Positions 1 through 7,731 of a DNA stretch of 27,198 nt are shown here, piece by piece. The notes beneath the pieces were generated by a model. It saw only the letters and a program-made list of their open reading frames with translations, ran no database searches and had not been told where the DNA came from. The stretch spans positions 1 through 27,198 of the forward strand of contig JAZQHP010000106.1 in the NCBI GenBank assembly GCA_045540655.1. Reading direction: 5' to 3'. Position 1 is the stretch's first letter, and the number at the start of each line of letters is the position of its first letter. A program made the translations under genes and the position numbers. This DNA is from RGIG1959 sp045540655. Lineage in GTDB: Bacteria > Bacillota > Clostridia > Oscillospirales > Acutalibacteraceae.

Positions 1-1259
1 GCTTGTTTGATATCGTCGATGATGTCCTGAGCGTTTTCGATGCCGACCGAGAAACGGATCAGGTCGGGCGTCACGCCGCATTCGAGCAGCTGTTGATCAT
101 TCAGCTGGCGATGGGTGGTGGAAGCGGGATGGAGCACACAGGTGCGAAGGTCGGCAACGTGGGTGGCGATGGCGGCGAGCTTCAGATTGTCCATAAAACG
201 GATCGCCGCGTCGCGGCCGCCCTTGACACCGAACGAAATGACGCCGCAGGTGCCGTTGGGCATATACTTTTTCGCGAGCTCATATTCTTTGGATTCGGGG
301 AGTTCAGGGAACGATACCCAGGAGATGCGGTCGTCAGAGAGCAGATAGTCGACCACCGTACGTGCATTCTGAACATGACGTTCCATGCGCAGGTGCAACG
401 TGTCGATGCCTTGGCTGAGCAGGAACGCGTTCGTGGGGCTCGGCGTCGAGCCGATGTCACGCATGATGTGCGTGCGGCATTTGGCGATATACGCCGCCTT
501 GCCGAAGTGGTCGGTATACACAACGCCATGATAGGTCTCGTCGGGGGTGGTCAGCTCCGGATATTTGCCGGCGGCTTCCCAGTCGAAGTTACCGCTGTCC
601 ACGATCACACCGCCCAGTGCCGTCGCATGACCGTCCAAGTATTTCGAAGTGGAGTGGATAACGATGTCTGCGCCGAATTCAAAGGGACGGCAGTGGATGG
701 GGGTGGGGAAGGTGTTGTCCACGATCAGCGGCACCTGATGACGGTGCGCGATGGCAGCGTATTTCTCGATATCCAGCACACGAAGCGCGGGGTTTGACAG
801 CGTCTCACCGAACACAAGACGCGTGTTCGGGCGGAATGCCGCTTCCAGTTCCTCCTCGGTCGCATCGGGTTCGACAAAGGTCACGTCGATGCCGAGCTCG
901 CGCAGGGTTTTGTTGAACAGGTTGAAGGTGCCGCCGTAAATCGCGCTGGCGCTGATGACGTGATCGCCGCTGTGCGCGATGTTGATCACGGAAATCAGCG
1001 AGGCGGCTTGTCCCGCAGAGGTCATCATCGCGCCGACACCGCCTTCAAGGGCGGCAATCTTGGCTTCGACCGCATCGGTGGTCGGATTGCTCAGACGGGT
1101 GTAAAATGAACCCGAGGCTTTCAGGTCGAACAAATCGCCCATCGCTTGCGCGTTTTCATATAAAAAAGTGGTACTTTGGTAGATGGGAAGCACGCGGGCT
1201 TCGCCGTTTTTGGGTGCATATCCGGATTGGATGCACTTGGTTTCAATTCTCCAGCTCAT
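1..1259 (-). CDS. metY: O-acetylhomoserine sulfhydrylase (aminocarboxypropyltransferase), 3' end cut
   Basis: PLP-dependent enzyme that makes homocysteine from O-acetylhomoserine and sulfide in the cytoplasm. Translating the minus strand gives about 419 residues with no stop before the window edge. The family is usually about 425-430 residues, so only a few C-terminal residues are missing. The N-terminus (VLPIYQSTTF, then FYTRLSNPTT) and the PLP-lysine motif HSTSKYLDGHATALGG fit the long MetY form rather than cystathionine gamma-synthase or lyase. The Schiff-base lysine is Lys206 (642-644). The ATG at 1257-1259 follows AGGAGG at a normal distance. It is transcribed divergently from the histidine operon. 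The leader is only about 40 nt, too short for a SAM riboswitch. MtnN, encoded after hisE, acts in the same sulfur cycle. The assignment is confident; truncation is due to the window edge. Confidence 0.95.
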   Translation of the reverse strand, partial: MSWRIETKCIQSGYAPKNGEARVLPIYQSTTFLYENAQAMGDLFDLKASGSFYTRLSNPTTDAVEAKIAALEGGVGAMMTSAGQAASLISVINIAHSGDHVISASAIYGGTFNLFNKTLRELGIDVTFVEPDATEEELEAAFRPNTRLVFGETLSNPALRVLDIEKYAAIAHRHQVPLIVDNTFPTPIHCRPFEFGADIVIHSTSKYLDGHATALGGVIVDSGNFDWEAAGKYPELTTPDETYHGVVYTDHFGKAAYIAKCRTHIMRDIGSTPSPTNAFLLSQGIDTLHLRMERHVQNARTVVDYLLSDDRISWVSFPELPESKEYELAKKYMPNGTCGVISFGVKGGRDAAIRFMDNLKLAAIATHVADLRTCVLHPASTTHRQLNDQQLLECGVTPDLIRFSVGIENAQDIIDDIKQ

Positions 1260-1304
1260 GAGAAGTCCTCCTTTTGGTAAACGAAAAATGTTTTACTGCT
1301 TTTA

Positions 1305-1333
1305 ATAGTATAGCTTTTTGACGGCTTTGTCAA
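1305..1333 (-). promoter_or_regulatory. Sigma-A-type promoter for metY
   Basis: Read on the minus strand, TTGACA (1333-1328) and TACTAT (1310-1305) are 17 bp apart. An overlapping TATACT (1312-1307) would give a 15-bp spacer. The implied transcript starts near 1298, leaving a leader of about 40 nt before the metY ATG. Confidence 0.65.
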
Positions 1334-1394
1334 CGAAAATCCGCCTGTGCGGCATAAAAATCTGAAAAAAGTGCACCTTTTCGGGATTAACAAA

Positions 1395-1423
1395 TTGACG
1401 ACAATCGGTCCTTATGGTACAAT
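1395..1423 (+). promoter_or_regulatory. Distal candidate promoter of the his operon (P1)
   Basis: TTGACG (1395-1400) and TACAAT (1418-1423) are separated by 17 bp. The start point would fall near 1430, about 85 nt upstream of hisZ. The -10 box lies inside a degenerate copy of the palindrome found at the second promoter. Confidence 0.65.
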
Positions 1424-1431
1424 ATCACGGA
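1414..1431. promoter_or_regulatory. Degenerate second copy of the his palindrome
   Basis: Aligned without gaps to the palindrome at 1467-1484, this 18-bp stretch matches at 12 positions (ATGGTA, then ATAT, then AC). It covers the -10 box of P1. The two copies are 53 bp apart, about five DNA turns, so a repressor bound to both could lie on the same DNA face. The match is seen in the sequence; the regulatory role is inferred. Confidence 0.35.
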
Positions 1432-1447
1432 ATATTGAGAAATAAGG

Positions 1448-1476
1448 TTGACAACGCGCCTTAATCATGGTAACAT
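1448..1476 (+). promoter_or_regulatory. Proximal candidate promoter of the his operon (P2)
   Basis: TTGACA (1448-1453) and TAACAT (1471-1476) have a 17-bp spacer. The start point would be near 1483, about 33 nt before hisZ. The -10 box is buried in a perfect inverted repeat, which suggests repression by steric block. Confidence 0.6.
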
Positions 1477-1484
1477 ATTACCAT
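1467..1484. promoter_or_regulatory. Palindromic candidate operator of the his operon
   Basis: A perfect 7-bp inverted repeat, ATGGTAA / TTACCAT, has a 4-bp centre (CATA) and overlaps the -10 box of P2. Firmicute his operons have been proposed to be controlled by TrpR-superfamily (YerC/HisR-like) repressors. I recall this only generally and cannot confirm that this sequence matches their motif. No regulator gene of that kind lies in the window. Confidence 0.55.
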
Positions 1485-1515
1485 ATTAGCGTACTAAAGT
1501 GAAAGAAGGACCTTT

Positions 1516-2700
1516 ATGAATAAGAACCGTTGTTCCACGCCGCTTGGAACAAAAGACCTGTTGCTCGAGGAGTCGTTTGCTCGTCGGGAAATCGAAAAGA
1601 AACTGTCGGGGCTTTTCTCCCGCCGCGGATTTTCCGAGGTGATGACCCCCGGCATGGAATATCTGGATGTGTTTTTGGGAGATCATCCGGCTGTCCCTGT
1701 GGAAAGCATGTATAAAATGTGCGATACCAAAGGACGGCTTCTGGTGATGCGCCCCGATTCCACGTTGCCGATTGCTCGTCTGGCGGCGACCCGTCTGCAA
1801 CATGCGGCGGCTCCGCTTCGCCTGTATTATGCGCAGGATGTCTACCACATGAATGTGGGTCTGACGGGACGCGCGGATCAGGAATTTCAGGCGGGCGTCG
1901 AACTGATCGGTGCTTCCGGTATGAAAGCGGATCTGGAGATCCTGTCGCTGGCAGCATCCGCACTTGCAGAAGTGGTCGGGGACGGATTCCGCCTGGAACT
2001 CGGACACGTCGGTTTCTTTGAAGCGTTGGCGGGCGAACTGGACTGTGACGCTTCCACGGTCGAAGAACTTCGCGATCTGATCGAAGGCAAGAATTATGCC
2101 GCCCTTAGCGAATTGCTGGATACGCTCCCGCAGGGGGACGCAGTACAGGCACTGCGGCGGTTACCGCACCTGTTCGGCGGCGAACGGGTGCTGGAGGACG
2201 CCAAAGCCGTCTGCCGTACACCGCAAAGTCTGGAAGCGCTCGATACGCTTGCCATGCTCTACACGTCGCTGTGTGCACTCGGCTTGCAGGACCACGTGAT
2301 TTTCGATCTGGGTATGCTGCACTCGAATGAATATTACACAGGACTGATCTTCCGCGGTTATGCGGAAGGAAGCGGCGAAATCGTCCTGTCGGGCGGTCGC
2401 TACGACGCGTTGCTCACGCAGTTCGGCGCGGACAGCGCGGCAACAGGCTTTGCGATTAACGTCGACGTGGTATTGCGCCGCAATCGCGTGGAGCAAGTGC
2501 CTCACGCCGAGTGCCTTGTCCATGCCGACGCCGGGTACGAAACCGAAGCCCTGCGTCTGGTGGCACAATGGACAAAGGACGGCAAATGCTGTGAATACTC
2601 CGTTGCGGATTCGCTGGAGGATGCCACGCGATATGCACAGCAGAAAGGCATCCCGACGGTGGTGCGCATTGCCGCAGAGCAAACGGTCATCGAGGTATAA
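1516..2700 (+). CDS. hisZ: ATP phosphoribosyltransferase regulatory subunit HisZ
   Basis: HisZ is a histidyl-tRNA synthetase-like protein without tRNA-charging activity. It forms a hetero-octamer with short-form HisG and carries feedback inhibition by histidine at the first step of the pathway. The 394-residue product has class II synthetase landmarks: an N-terminal TPLGTKDLL segment, a motif-2-like RPDSTLPIARLAATRL around residues 75-90, and SGGRYDALLTQFG near residue 295. It lacks a C-terminal anticodon-binding domain of HisRS length. It is the first gene of the operon and sits 12 bp before hisG, which is itself the short form, as expected for the HisZ/HisG-S pair. The ATG follows AGAAGGA. 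Confidence is high. Confidence 0.95.
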   Translation: MNKNRCSTPLGTKDLLLEESFARREIEKKLSGLFSRRGFSEVMTPGMEYLDVFLGDHPAVPVESMYKMCDTKGRLLVMRPDSTLPIARLAATRLQHAAAPLRLYYAQDVYHMNVGLTGRADQEFQAGVELIGASGMKADLEILSLAASALAEVVGDGFRLELGHVGFFEALAGELDCDASTVEELRDLIEGKNYAALSELLDTLPQGDAVQALRRLPHLFGGERVLEDAKAVCRTPQSLEALDTLAMLYTSLCALGLQDHVIFDLGMLHSNEYYTGLIFRGYAEGSGEIVLSGGRYDALLTQFGADSAATGFAINVDVVLRRNRVEQVPHAECLVHADAGYETEALRLVAQWTKDGKCCEYSVADSLEDATRYAQQKGIPTVVRIAAEQTVIEV

Positions 2701-2712
2701 GGAGCGAAAGGT

Positions 2713-3336
2713 ATGAAACCGATCAGAATTGCATTGACCAAAGGTCGTCTGGAAAAGGACACCGTCGCGCTGTTTGAGCGCATGGGTCTGGATACCGAGG
2801 CGATTCATAATAAAGGGCGTCGCCTGATTCTGCCTGTCGGACAGGATATCGAAGTGGTGCTTGCCAAAGCGGCGGACGTGATCACTTATGTGGAGCACGG
2901 TGTGTGTGACATGGGCGTTGTCGGTAAGGATACCATTGCCGAAAGCGGCGGTCGCTTCTACGAGGTGCTGGATCTCGGATTCGGTCGTTGCCGTTTCGCG
3001 GTCGCGGCACCGAGCGGCACCGACATCTTCGGCGGCTATCGGGAGATCACGGTGGCGTCGAAATATCCGACCGTGGCGCGACGCTTTTTTGAACGGCGCG
3101 GCATGGACGTGCGAATCATCAAAATCGAAGGCTCGGTGGAGCTCGCTCCCTTGATCGGGCTGTCGGATTGCATCGTGGATATCGTGGAAACGGGCGCTAC
3201 GCTCAAGGAAAATGGCCTGGATATCGTGTGCGATGTGTCGCCGATCTCGGCGCGCGTGATCGTCAATATGGCGGCGATGAAACTGCAACAGGAATCCATC
3301 CGCGATCTGGTATCGCGCATGGAAGCGTATCTTTAA
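2713..3336 (+). CDS. hisG: ATP phosphoribosyltransferase, short catalytic form
   Basis: It catalyses ATP + PRPP to phosphoribosyl-ATP, the committed step of histidine synthesis. The product is 207 residues, the length of the HisG-S form that lacks the C-terminal regulatory ACT-like domain and depends on HisZ. It starts with the family pattern IRIALTKGRLEKDTVALFERMG. Near residue 150 it contains the PRPP-binding segment, DCIVDIVETGATLKENGL. AAGGAG precedes the ATG. It lies between hisZ (12-bp gap) and hisD (24-bp gap) and is evidently co-transcribed with them. Nothing looks degenerate. Confidence 0.96.
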   Translation: MKPIRIALTKGRLEKDTVALFERMGLDTEAIHNKGRRLILPVGQDIEVVLAKAADVITYVEHGVCDMGVVGKDTIAESGGRFYEVLDLGFGRCRFAVAAPSGTDIFGGYREITVASKYPTVARRFFERRGMDVRIIKIEGSVELAPLIGLSDCIVDIVETGATLKENGLDIVCDVSPISARVIVNMAAMKLQQESIRDLVSRMEAYL

Positions 3337-3360
3337 ATTGACAGAAATGAGGAATGCAGG

Positions 3361-4647
3361 ATGTTGACTACGGTTATGGCCGACGGTAAAACCGAATACG
3401 AACTGCTCGCGCAACTCGAAGCGCGAAGCGGAGAGGTGGATAAAAAGGTCACCGCCGCCGTTACGGAGATTCTTTTGAATGTGCGCGAGCGCGGCGACGA
3501 AGCGGTGCGGGAATATACGGCAAAATTTGATGGGGTGGATATGCCTGTCAAAGCCATCGAACGCGATGAGCTGAAGGGACTTGCCAAGCAGTGCGATCCC
3601 GCGATCTATGAGGCGCTGTGCCGTGCGGCGGATAACATCCGCGACTTTCATGAACGCCAGCTTCAGCAAAGCTGGATGACCACGAAGGAGGACGGCACCA
3701 TTCTCGGTCAGCGCATCCGCGGACTGGAACGCGTCGGTATTTACGTGCCGGGCGGCACGGCGGCGTATCCGAGTTCGGTGCTGATGAATGCGATTCCCGC
3801 GCGCATTGCGGGGGTCAAGGAAATCGTCATGGTCACTCCGCCGCCTAAAACGGGCGATTTCAATCCCGATGTCATGGCGGCGGCGTACATTGCCGGCGTG
3901 GACCGCGTGTTTCTGTGCGGTGGCGCGCAGGGCGTGGCGGCTCTCGCTTACGGCACGCAGACGGTGCCGAAGGTGGATAAAATCGTCGGTCCCGGCAACA
4001 TCTTTGTGGCTACTGCCAAGCGTCTGACTTACGGCGCGGTGGACATCGACATGATCGCCGGACCCAGCGAGATCCTGATCCTTGCCGATGATACGGCGAA
4101 TCCGAAGTATCTTGCCGCCGATCTGATGTCGCAGGCGGAGCATGATAAGCTCGCCTCCGCCATCCTTATCACGACCTCGGCGCGTGTGGCTGCCGAAACA
4201 GTGGCACAGCTGGAGGTACAGGTGCAGACCCTGTCCCGCCGTCCGATCATTGAGCAGTCTCTGCAGGATTACGGCGCGGCGATTGTCTGCCGCAGTATGG
4301 ACGAAGCGGTGGACTTTGCCAACCGCCTGGCACCCGAGCACCTGGAAGTGATGTGTGAAGATCCGATGTCCTATATCGGTCGTCTGGATAATGCCGGCTC
4401 GGTGTTCCTCGGACAATATTCGCCCGAACCGCTCGGCGATTACTATGCCGGTCCCAACCACGTGTTGCCGACGGGCGGCACGGCGCGCTTTTTCTCCCCG
4501 TTGTCGGTGGACAGCTTCATCAAGAAGTCCAGCTTCATTTATTATAAACGCGAAGCCCTCAAAGAGGCATGCGACGATATCGTGACCCTGGCGAACGCCG
4601 AAGGGCTGGATGCCCATGCGCATGCCGTTGCGGTCCGATTTGAATGA
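3361..4647 (+). CDS. hisD: Histidinol dehydrogenase
   Basis: Zinc enzyme that oxidises L-histidinol to L-histidine with two NAD+, the last two steps of the pathway. The 428-residue product is the usual length. Expected catalytic residues are present at almost the classical numbering: zinc ligands Gln258 and His261 in SQAEHDKLAS, and the acid/base pair Glu326-His327 in APEHLEV. The GPNHVLPTGGTARFFSPLSV region near residue 370 is typical and contributes further active-site residues. It is third in the operon, followed after 18 bp by hisC. Confidence 0.97.
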   Translation: MLTTVMADGKTEYELLAQLEARSGEVDKKVTAAVTEILLNVRERGDEAVREYTAKFDGVDMPVKAIERDELKGLAKQCDPAIYEALCRAADNIRDFHERQLQQSWMTTKEDGTILGQRIRGLERVGIYVPGGTAAYPSSVLMNAIPARIAGVKEIVMVTPPPKTGDFNPDVMAAAYIAGVDRVFLCGGAQGVAALAYGTQTVPKVDKIVGPGNIFVATAKRLTYGAVDIDMIAGPSEILILADDTANPKYLAADLMSQAEHDKLASAILITTSARVAAETVAQLEVQVQTLSRRPIIEQSLQDYGAAIVCRSMDEAVDFANRLAPEHLEVMCEDPMSYIGRLDNAGSVFLGQYSPEPLGDYYAGPNHVLPTGGTARFFSPLSVDSFIKKSSFIYYKREALKEACDDIVTLANAEGLDAHAHAVAVRFE

Positions 4648-4665
4648 AAGGAACGGTGAATAACC

Positions 4666-5748
4666 GTGAGTTATACATTGTCTGATAAATCGACGGCGCT
4701 GAAACCGTACGAACCAAACGGCGGTACCTACCGCATTCGGCTGGATGCCAACGAATCGTTTTTGTTGCCGACCGTGTCGGATCGCGAACAGCTGGCAAAA
4801 GCGGTGGAAGAACTCGATCTCCGTCGGTATCCCGACCCGCTTGCTACCGAAGTCTGTGAGGCGTTTGCCGCGCTTTACGGCGTGGATCCGGCGCTCGTGA
4901 CGGCGGGCAACGGATCGGACGAGCTGATCTCCGTCATCATGTCGGCGTTTTTGCAAAAAGGCGAAAAGGTGCTGACGGTGACACCTGATTTTTCGATGTA
5001 TCGCTTTTACACGAGCATCACGGAAAATCCTTGCATCACGCTGGAAAAAGAATCGGATCTGACGATCGATGTCGACCGTGTGATCGAAACGATTCAGCGC
5101 GAGAATATCCGCTTGTTTATTTTTTCCAATCCCTGCAATCCCACGTCGATCGGTCTGGATCGCGATGCGGTGCGCCGATTGGTGACGCAGACCGAGGCGC
5201 TGATCGTGCTTGACGAAGCCTACATGGATTTCTGGGATCAGTCGCTCTTGTCGGAGGTGGCGCAGTACGATAATCTGATCATCCTTCGCACTGCCTCCAA
5301 AGCCCTCGGCATGGCGGCGCTTCGCCTCGGTTTTGCGGTTGCCAACCCGACCCTGACGGCGGTGATACGCGCGGCAAAATCGCCGTACAACGTCAACACC
5401 GCCACCCAGAAAATGGCGACGATTCTGCTGTCGAATCCGCTGTATAAGGAGGTCTACATCGACCTGCTGATCGAATCGAGAAAGCAGTTATCGAAGGGCT
5501 TCCGACTTATGGAGGAAAAGGGTGTGATCGAAAAACTCTACGACAGCTGTACGAACTTTGTGCTGATCGAAGTAGAGGATGCACCGTATTTTTGGGAAGA
5601 ACTCGCCGATTTCGGTATCATGGTCCGTTGCCTGAATGAGAAGCAACTGCGGATTACCGCCGGTACCGAAGCGGAGAACAAAGAAGTCTTGGCGGCGATT
5701 GCCTCGGTGGCGCGTCATCGCCGTGAAGAAGCGGAGGGGACAATATGA
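4666..5748 (+). CDS. hisC: Histidinol-phosphate aminotransferase
   Basis: PLP enzyme that transfers an amino group from glutamate to imidazole-acetol phosphate. The 360-residue product is a fold-type I aminotransferase. It has the N-terminal IRLDANES motif, AGNGSDELI near residue 80, SNPCNPT near 155, VLDEAY with Asp183, and the PLP lysine Lys212 in RTASKALGMAALRLG. The start is GTG at 4666; AAGGAA lies about 12 nt upstream and no ATG alternative fits the family N-terminus. The 3' end overlaps hisB by 4 nt (ATGA), implying translational coupling. Confidence 0.93.
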   Translation: MSYTLSDKSTALKPYEPNGGTYRIRLDANESFLLPTVSDREQLAKAVEELDLRRYPDPLATEVCEAFAALYGVDPALVTAGNGSDELISVIMSAFLQKGEKVLTVTPDFSMYRFYTSITENPCITLEKESDLTIDVDRVIETIQRENIRLFIFSNPCNPTSIGLDRDAVRRLVTQTEALIVLDEAYMDFWDQSLLSEVAQYDNLIILRTASKALGMAALRLGFAVANPTLTAVIRAAKSPYNVNTATQKMATILLSNPLYKEVYIDLLIESRKQLSKGFRLMEEKGVIEKLYDSCTNFVLIEVEDAPYFWEELADFGIMVRCLNEKQLRITAGTEAENKEVLAAIASVARHRREEAEGTI

Positions 5749-6320
5749 GAACAGCATCCGTTACGAGAACAACTGCCGAAACCGACATCACGGTCACCGT
5801 GGCACTGGACGGCGGCGACGTGAACGTGTCGACGGGCATCGGCTTTTTCGATCATATGCTGACGGCGTTTGCCGTGCATAGCGGCATCGGTCTGACGGCG
5901 TGTGCAAAAGGCGATCTGCAGGTGGACGGACATCACACTGTCGAGGACACAGGCATCGTGCTCGGTCAGGCAATCGCCAAGGCACTCGGCGATAAAGGCG
6001 GCATTGCGCGCTTCGGTCATTTTTACGTGCCGATGGATGAATCGCTTTGTTTTGCGGCGATGGATATCAGCGGTCGCCCGTTTCTGGTGTTCGACGCGCG
6101 TTTCCCCGAGCAAAAAGCGGGGGATTATGATACGTGCCTGACGCCTGAGTTTTTCCGTGCGTTGGCATTTCATGCGGGCTGGACTCTGCATCTGCGTGTG
6201 GAATACGGCACCAACTCGCATCACATGATCGAAGGTCTGTTCAAGGCGGTTGCTCACGCCATGAAAGCCGCGATCCAACCGAAGGACGGTGTGCTGTCCA
6301 CCAAGGGCAGTCTGGATTAA
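5745..6320 (+). CDS. hisB: Imidazoleglycerol-phosphate dehydratase
   Basis: Mn-dependent dehydratase that converts imidazole-glycerol phosphate to imidazole-acetol phosphate. The 191-residue product is a monofunctional HisB without a phosphatase domain. Diagnostic metal-binding motifs are visible: GFFDHML near residue 30, GHHTVEDTGI near 67, and TNSHHMIEGLFKA near 165. GGAGG precedes the ATG, which overlaps the hisC stop by 4 nt. In many Firmicutes hisH would come next; here the following gene is a hisA-hisI fusion after a 21-bp gap. Confidence 0.96.
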   Translation: MRTASVTRTTAETDITVTVALDGGDVNVSTGIGFFDHMLTAFAVHSGIGLTACAKGDLQVDGHHTVEDTGIVLGQAIAKALGDKGGIARFGHFYVPMDESLCFAAMDISGRPFLVFDARFPEQKAGDYDTCLTPEFFRALAFHAGWTLHLRVEYGTNSHHMIEGLFKAVAHAMKAAIQPKDGVLSTKGSLD

Positions 6321-6341
6321 CCGTCACAGGAGGAATCACTC

Positions 6342-7394
6342 ATGATTATTTTACCGGCGATCGATATTAAAGACCGCCAATGTGTGCGCCTGGTCAAAGG
6401 CGATTTTGATACGGTTCACCGTGTGGCGGAGGATCCGCTGGAGACGGCGCTGTCGTTTCGTAAGGCGGGAGCCGACTGGATTCACATGGTGGATCTGGAC
6501 GGCGCCAAGGACGGCGAAAAGCGAAATGCCGATATCTTTGTAAAAATTGCCGCGGAAAGCGGACTGAAGGTTGAGCTCGGCGGCGGTATTCGCGATATGC
6601 AGACGCTTGCTTATTATTTTGAGCACGGCATTTCGCGTTGCATTCTCGGCTCAGCGGCGCTGAAGAATCCCGCGCTCGTCAAGGAAGCGGTGCGGGAATA
6701 CGGACACCGCATCGCGGTTGGCATCGACGCCCTTCACGGTATGGTGGCGACCGAAGGCTGGTTAGAGGTATCGGATGTATCGTATCTTGATCTTGCCTCC
6801 CGCATGGAAGCGATGGGCGTTCAGGTGATGATTTTTACCGATATTTCCAAGGACGGTACACTATCCGGTCCGAATATGGAACAGCTCAAGGCCTTGCGTG
6901 AAACGGTTCACTGCCAGGTGATCGCTTCGGGCGGTATGCACACCATCGACGATGTGCATGCATGTTCCAAAGCGGGACTGGACGGCGCCATCTGCGGCAA
7001 GTCCCTGTACAGCGGCACACTGTCGCTTGAGGAGGCGGTGCACTCGGCGACCACGGCGATCGATCGCATGGATCTGGATGCCTATTTTCAAAAATCCGCC
7101 TTGATTCCCGCCGTTGTGCAGGATGCCGATAACGGAGACGTCCTGATGCTGGCATATATGAATCGCACGTCGTTGCAACGCACGCTGGAAACCGATACCA
7201 CGTGGTTCTGGAGTCGTTCGCGCAACGAATTCTGGAATAAAGGCGCTACGAGCGGTCATGTGCAACGCGTGATTTCCATAGCGGGCGACTGCGACCGCGA
7301 CACCCTTCTTGTGAAGGTGCGTCAGACAGGCGCCGCGTGCCATACGGGTGCGCGTTCCTGCTTTTTCAGACAGTTTGAGGAGGAAGAGAAATGA
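6342..7394 (+). CDS. hisA-hisI: Fused HisA isomerase / HisI phosphoribosyl-AMP cyclohydrolase
   Basis: One 350-residue frame joins two pathway enzymes. Residues 1-237 are HisA (ProFAR isomerase, TIM barrel). Catalytic aspartates Asp8 (AIDIK) and Asp129 (GIDAL) are present, as are phosphate-binding loops GGGIRD near 80 and SGGM near 197. Residues 245-350 are HisI: the WFWSRSRNEFWNKGATSG motif, Mg-type ligands Asp316, Asp318 and Asp320, and zinc cysteines Cys317, Cys333 and Cys340 with the classical 16 and 7 spacing. Both active sites look complete. HisA and HisI catalyse non-consecutive reading-order neighbours in many operons (A-F-I), so the fusion fits an in-frame loss of hisF between them. 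hisH and hisF are not elsewhere in the window. The 3' end overlaps hisE by 4 nt. I see no frameshift. Whether the two domains act as a fused enzyme in the cell is inferred. Confidence 0.92.
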   Translation: MIILPAIDIKDRQCVRLVKGDFDTVHRVAEDPLETALSFRKAGADWIHMVDLDGAKDGEKRNADIFVKIAAESGLKVELGGGIRDMQTLAYYFEHGISRCILGSAALKNPALVKEAVREYGHRIAVGIDALHGMVATEGWLEVSDVSYLDLASRMEAMGVQVMIFTDISKDGTLSGPNMEQLKALRETVHCQVIASGGMHTIDDVHACSKAGLDGAICGKSLYSGTLSLEEAVHSATTAIDRMDLDAYFQKSALIPAVVQDADNGDVLMLAYMNRTSLQRTLETDTTWFWSRSRNEFWNKGATSGHVQRVISIAGDCDRDTLLVKVRQTGAACHTGARSCFFRQFEEEEK

Positions 7395-7714
7395 GTTGTT
7401 TGCAAGAAGTGTACGAGACGATCCTCGATCGTCGCGATCATCCGGTGGAGAAATCCTACACCCACTATCTGTTTGAGAAAGGTCTCGACAAGGTGCTCAA
7501 AAAAGTGGGAGAGGAAAGCACCGAAACCGTGATTGCCGCGAAAAACGGCGATAATGAGGAAACCATCGGTGAAATTGCCGATCTGACATATCATCTGCTG
7601 GTGATGATGGCGATGCAGGACATCACCCCGTCGGATGTGGAAGCCAAACTGCGCGAGCGCCACACCAAGGGCGGCAATCTGAAAACGTTCCATACAGTGG
7701 ATAAAAACACCTGA
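7391..7714 (+). CDS. hisE: Phosphoribosyl-ATP diphosphatase
   Basis: It hydrolyses phosphoribosyl-ATP to phosphoribosyl-AMP, the substrate of the HisI domain encoded just upstream. The 107-residue all-alpha MazG-like protein has the family metal-binding region KKVGEESTETVIAAKNGD near residues 37-54, followed by EIADLTYHLLVMM. HisE is often fused to HisI; here it is separate, because HisI is fused to HisA instead. The ATG overlaps the preceding stop (ATGA), and its Shine-Dalgarno sequence GAGGAAGAG lies in the end of hisA-hisI. mtnN follows 17 bp later. Confidence 0.95.
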   Translation: MSCLQEVYETILDRRDHPVEKSYTHYLFEKGLDKVLKKVGEESTETVIAAKNGDNEETIGEIADLTYHLLVMMAMQDITPSDVEAKLRERHTKGGNLKTFHTVDKNT

Positions 7715-7731
7715 TAACGGAGAGTGCAGAT

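Noticed and set aside
1260..1515. Possible SAM riboswitch for metY or T-box for the his operon
   Set aside because: The leaders are only about 40 and 33-85 nt and contain no T-box sequence or SAM-aptamer-like helices.
2161..4956. A very long open frame on the minus strand opposite hisZ, hisG, hisD and hisC
   Set aside because: It is Arg/His-rich with no family similarity, lies wholly opposite conserved his genes, and is explained by their GC-skewed codon positions.
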